Assembly (NCBI GenBank): GCA_031772625.1
Contig: CM062820.1
Location: 87,402,069 to 87,466,068, forward strand
Length of the DNA stretch: 64,000 bases
Source of the DNA: Pinus tabuliformis
Taxonomy: Eukaryota; Streptophyta; Pinopsida; Pinales; Pinaceae
Direction of reading: 5' to 3'
The notes beneath the pieces were generated by a model, which did not search any database, was not told the DNA's origin, and worked only from the letters and a program-made list of their open reading frames with translations. The position numbers and the translations under genes were made by a program. Shown piece by piece: positions 59,110 through 64,000 of this stretch. Position 1 is the first letter of the stretch. The number at the start of each line of letters is the position of its first letter.

Positions 59110-62100
59110 TATCGAGATGGAAGGTAAGCTTTGTGGTCAAATTGTTTCTATTTTTGTTGACCCTGAATCTAATTATATCTATGTTAATCTTGACTTGGTC
59201 GATAAGTGTGGTTCGAATAACGAATTGCATGCAAAATATTGGTAAGTGTAGTTGGCTACAAGAACAAAGAAGATATTTCATCACTGGGTAAGAGCTTGTG
59301 CATTTGAGTTGAATGGTATGCCTACATTAGAACATTTGAATGTACTTCCATTAGGATCATATAATATGATTTTGGGTATGGATTGGCAATATCTTCACAA
59401 GGTTAAGTTGGACAATTATGACAAATGTCTTGAGTGTTTGGATGACAATGGAGAATAGAGGATCTTGCACGGTAAGAAGAAGGAAACATCAGATAGAATG
59501 GTGAAAACTATGCAGGAAAAGTGCAGTCGTAGGAAAGGGTGTGTGTTATTCACAGTGCATATTTCCAGTGAAAAATGTAAGGAATTTGAGGATGCATATC
59601 TATAGAGAAAGTACCTAGATTTATAGTAGTTTCACGATGTGTTTTTTGCAGATATTTCATAGTTGTCTCCTCATAGGGGAGTTGAATTTTCTATTGAGTT
59701 GGTACCAGGGGAAGCACTAGCATCAAAGGCACCTTACAGGATGAGCACACTAGATTTAGTGGAATTGAGGTTGCACTTGAAGGAAATGACTTACAAGGGA
59801 TACATTAGGCCAAGTGTATCATCTTGGGGTGCATCAATGTTGTTCATAAAGAAGAAGGATGTTACTCTTAGGTTATGCATTGACTACATGCAATTGAACA
59901 AGGCGAACATCAAGAACAAGTATATGTTATCGTGGATCAATGACTTGTTCGATGAGTTTAAGGTAGCAATAGTGTTCTCGAAGATTGATCTAATAGCAAG
60001 ATACCATCAGGTACCCATCAAAGAAGATGACATCTATAAGACTAGTTTCTGGACTAGGTATGGGCATTATGAGTTTGTTGTAGTTCCTTTTGGTTTGACT
60101 AATGCTCCATCTACTTTTATGTGCTTGATGAATAGTGTATTGCATCCTTATTTGGATAAGTTTGTTATTGTATTCATTGATGCCATCTTGATATATTCTA
60201 AGAATGAGGAAGAGCATGCTGAAAATTCAGTAGTAGTATTGATATTGCTGAGAGAGCATTAGTTGTATGCTAAGCTTAGTAAATGAAGTTTCTTTTAGAC
60301 AAAGATACACTAATTGGGGCATGTGTTTTGAAGGAAGGAATAACAATGGATGCAGAAATGATACAGGCTATCATGGAGTCGGAGTATCCTAGGAATGTGG
60401 ATGAGCTAAGATCATTCATGGGGTTAGCAAGTTATTACAAGATTTTCATCATGAACTTCTCACAGATTGGTTATCCCATTACATCGTTGTGAAGGAAAGG
60501 TAAGAAATTTGAATGGAGAGGATAATGTGTAGCTAGTTTTGAGCAGTTGAAGCAGTTGTTGAGAAATGCTCCATTTCTAAAGATTACAGATCCAAATAAA
60601 TATTTTTTGGTATGTACATATTGTTGCAAGAGAGGACATGGTGGAGTCCATATGCAAGAAGGACAGGTGATATGCTATGAATCAAGGAAACTAAATGAGC
60701 ATGAGAAGAATTATCTGACACATGATCTTGAGTTGGTAGCAATCATCCATGCTTTGAAGATGTGGAGACACTATATTATTAGAATATTGTTTATCTTGAT
60801 GAGTGATCACCATGGATTGAGGTATCCATTTGACCAACCCAATCTGAATGCTAGGCTAGCTAGATGGCTAGCAACAATTAATGAGTTTGAATTTGAGATC
60901 GGGTACATTAAATGTAAAGAGAACATAGCTGCAAATGCTCTTAGCGAGAGGATACAGGTGAATCATATATCAATGATGAGCTCCTATGGGACCGATTTAG
61001 AAGATCGGATCTTGTAGGCATGACAACACGATGATAGGTATAGGGAGCTTATGTAGAGGTTACAACAGGGTATAGTTGATCAGGATGTGTACTATCATCT
61101 CACAATAGATGGTCTGGTCAAATTTAGGGATAAGATATATGTACAAGACGACAGTGAGCTCAAGAATATTATCTTGAGGGAATTTTATGCTAAGCCATAT
61201 TTTGGTCACCTAGGATATTATAAGACATTAACAATAGTGAAGAAGTTTTCCTATTGGCCAAAATTGAAGAAAGAAGTGGCAGAGTTTGTGTCTAGGTGCT
61301 TAGATTGTCAACAAGTAAAAGTAGAGTGTAAGTATCTAGGTGGTATACTACAGTCAACTCTGATTCCAAAGTGGAAATGGGAGGTTAGTTCCATGGATTT
61401 CATTACAAGTTTACCGAGCACATCTAGGCAACGTGTTTCTATTATAGTTGTGGTTGACAGGTTTAAAAAGGTTGCACACTTCATTCTAGTGAATTCTACA
61501 TATTTAGCTAATGATGTAGCATAGGCATTCATCAAAGATCTAGTGAGGTTGCATGGTGTTCCGAAGAATATTGTGTCACACATGGATGCCAAGTTCACTT
61601 CTAGGTTCTAGAAAGAGTTATTTGCAGGTTTGGGTACAAAGTCGGCCTTCAGTACAGCTTATCATCCACAGATAGATGGACAGATAGAGAGGGTCAACAT
61701 GATATTGGAGGCCATTTTGAGGATGTATGTGATGCATCAGCATCAAAGGTGGGAGGAGTATATTTCATTGGTTTGGTTATCTTACAAAAACAGGTACCAG
61801 GAGTTATTAAGAATGAGTCTGTTCGAGGCACTGTATGGGTGGAGTTGTAATACTCCTATTAGTTGGAGTGATCTAACTAACAGGGTGTAAATAGAGCCAG
61901 ACATGTTGACAGAGATGGAACAAGAAATTCAGGTAATGAAGAAGAATCTAAAGGAAACATATGATAGAAAGAAGAGTTATGCAGATTAGGAGAATATTTT
62001 TAAGGAGTTTTAGGTTGGGGAATAGGTGTACCTAGCCGTCAAGCACAAGACTATCTCCTTGAGAATTGGATCATGTGCCAAATTGAAACCTTGATTTTCT

Positions 62101-62440
62101 AGAGCTTTCAAGATTCTTGAGAGGATTGGACCAATCACCTATCAGCTTGCACTTCCTCCAACAGTGATAGTCCATGATGTCTTCCATGTGTCATTTCGTA
62201 AGAAGTATGTTAAATATGTTGATCATGTGATTGACTGGTATGTATATCCGTTGGAGCCAGAAGGAGAATTCCAGTAGAAACCTCAGTGCATTTTGTAGAG
62301 AAATATGCTCATGCTCCAAAATCAAGAAATCGAGGAAGTTAAAGTGAAATGGAAGCACTTTGGGCCCGATGAAGCTACACCGGAGATGGTTGAACATATG
62401 TGTGCTATGTATCCTTCTCTATTCACTGGTTGGGTGAATG
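59110..62440 (+). pseudogene. Chromovirus pol: protease, RT, RNase H, integrase, chromodomain tail
   Basis: Order on the plus strand: aspartic protease region (59,110-59,460); reverse transcriptase (59,663-60,262: [51 protein letters not shown]); RNase H (60,283-61,017: FLVCTYCCKRGHGGV, HDLELVAIIHALKMWRHYI); integrase (61,087-61,890: HLGYYKTLTIVKKFSYWP, CLDCQQVKVE, MDFITSLPSTSRQRV, STAYHPQIDGQIERVN); and a C-terminal VKVKWKHFGPDEATPEMVEH near 62,340-62,440, the chromodomain-like end that targets chromovirus insertion to chromatin. RT-RNase H-integrase order proves Ty3/gypsy. Broken throughout. Confidence 0.93.
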
Positions 62441-62746
62441 TTTTTGGAATATGTTTTGGTGTGATGTTTGGTACATGTGTATATATGTATATATGTATAT
62501 GGATGTAAATACCACCATGTGCTATGTTATAAAGCTCCGATATGTGGTATGGGTGTCATGTCATTATCATTTTCATGTTGTTATGTTTCTCATGTTGATT
62601 TTATTTATAGCAGGTTGTTCATTCTAAATACTACAACAAGCTAAGTTATAAATCTCCATGGTAAGTATGTTTTTCATTTCAGCAATCTTGTTGGTTGTAA
62701 GTGTCATTGGACACCAGGGACGGTGTTCCCCCAAGCATGAGGGTTC

Positions 62747-64000
62747 TGTAACAGCCCTAGTAAAAATTCATGTAATAAAGTTAGTAAAGGAAAAATAATA
62801 ACTAAGCTCATGGGACATGCATTCCAATATGGATGTTGGGAAATAAAACATAGTGACGAGGATCAATTGTGATTAATTAATGGCTATGAAAATTGGAAAA
62901 GGCTTTAGATAGGCATGAGGCATTAATTGGCATTTTATTTATGAAAATAATGGAAAATAGTAGAAAATAAAGGTGAAAGGTCATAGGTTGCATGTGAGGA
63001 GGAAAATGAAGGAAAAAAATGAAAAATTGAAGAAATTAGAGGCCTCATTAATAAAAAGCCTTTTGAGCATCATTTGACAGACTTTTGTCAGTTCAGTTTT
63101 GGAGCTCTCATTTTCTATTCTCTCTCTCTCTCTCATATTCTTGGACACTTAGAGTTTTATTGGAGGAGTGATGCATACTTTGGATTTTGAGCAAGAAGGA
63201 AAAATAAGAGTAGGAAAGCATAAGAGGACATTAGGATCAATAGCTACAACTGGTTTTTCTTGCAAGTACCAAGTTGCATGTATGTTTTCCTTGGTAGTTT
63301 TGGCATGCATGGCACATACATGTGGATTATTGGTTATGATCTACCATTGGCATGGAGGATTTCCTGGATTGACAACGACTTTTCCGAGTCTTGTCATTTC
63401 CTGGGTAGCCATTGTGTTGTGGGTTTTGTCTTTCTTTTTTCGTTAATTCTCATGTTTCTTTGGCTGTGAGTTGAGCTACTAGTTCCTGGAGCCTTGGTTG
63501 GACAAACACTCTAGAAGCCCTATAAGAGCTTTGGTTGAGCTACTAGTCTTGGAAGCCTTGGTTGGAAAAATGTTCTGGATCCGTTATTGGGCTGAGTTAC
63601 TAGTCTTGGAATCCTTGGTTGGAAAAATGCTCTAGACCCTGGCAATAACTATTCCTAAAATCCTTGGTTGGAAAAAACACTTTGAAGTCCTCGAAAACTT
63701 GGGTAGAGACCAATCTAGTGATGGTTAGTGATGTTCGACCATGAGGTGGAATCATTGGTTGAGGATTGATGTGGTTTGGCCTCTCAAAGCCTTGTTTGGT
63801 TTTGTTCGATTTGTTTCATGAGATCCCACATTCATGCTTGGAATATGACACAGGGTGATTGGCTGAAAGAGAGATTTGATTCAGCCCAATCTATGCTCAG
63901 GTGGTAAATGGAAGTCTCTTCCTTGGTTGGATTTGCATATGTTAATAAGAGATCTTTTTCCTTGGTATTCTCATTAGTAAATGTGCTTGATATTATGTTC
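62747..64000 (+). repeat. 3' LTR of chromovirus, cut by window end
   Basis: Starts TGTAACAGCCCTAG after a purine-rich GCATGAGGGTTC; follows the 5' LTR for its whole visible 1,254 bp, including the four-unit minisatellite at 63,470-63,695. By comparison it should end near 64,770. Confidence 0.9.

Larger units (their letters stand above)
43189..64000 (+). mobile_element. Ty3/gypsy chromovirus, split by a 12 kb insert
   Basis: Plus strand. 5' LTR 43,189-45,209, primer site, start of gag to about 46,045, foreign DNA to about 58,057, rest of gag, protease, RT, RNase H, integrase with a chromodomain-like tail, and a 3' LTR that starts at 62,747 and runs off the window. Without the insert the internal part is about 5.5 kb, normal for a chromovirus; the 2 kb LTRs fit the Tekay/Del group. 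LTRs differ strongly, roughly 15% by eye in the first 450 bp, so it is old. Coding parts are broken, more than twenty times. Confidence 0.92.

Overview
The window is nuclear DNA from a seed plant with a large, repeat-rich genome. A gymnosperm is my best guess, from the density of old, heavily decayed LTR elements; the sequence does not prove the lineage. It is AT-rich, has no intact long gene, and almost everything recognisable is mobile DNA or decayed gene remains. No rRNA gene, functional tRNA gene, CRISPR array or bacterial operon is present.

Layout. 1-5,800: host-gene remains, namely an exon-like end of an unknown gene (71-255), then two minus-strand pieces of a CCCH zinc-finger gene. Its long finger exon (1,575-3,488) keeps one frame but carries 13 stops, and its C-terminal exon (5,203-5,795) lies on the wrong side. 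5,830-9,010: an LTR-like stretch followed by an unrecognised decayed charged reading frame. 9,258-20,987: LTR element A, minus strand, 2.2 kb LTRs, PBS, a coiled-coil/G-patch/CCHC gag-like unit and a ~1,000-codon block of unknown function, with no polymerase seen. 20,988-29,880: mostly empty. 29,880-32,700: very decayed Ty3/gypsy pol. 33,000-36,800: small tandem arrays, a duplicated 190 bp segment and a 398 bp solo LTR with a perfect 5 bp target duplication. 36,832-42,668: Ty1/copia element, minus strand, LTRs about 2-3% apart. 43,189 to beyond 64,000: old Ty3/gypsy chromovirus, plus strand, 2.0 kb LTRs, split in gag by about 12 kb of foreign DNA.

That 12 kb insert contains a 40 bp tandem array, a decayed pogo-like DNA transposon transposase on the minus strand, a tRNA-derived SINE inside the transposase with a perfect 15 bp target duplication, a LINE fragment and many degenerate tandem duplications. 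The nesting gives a time order: chromovirus, then the insert, then the SINE after the pogo gene.

Most worth following: (1) the unknown long reading block in element A beside a G-patch/CCHC protein; (2) the CCCH pseudogene whose stops are nearly all of the C-to-T type in an unshifted frame, with exon order reversed; (3) the pogo/SINE nest; (4) ATCG-word-rich tracts shared by the LTRs and the inside of element A.
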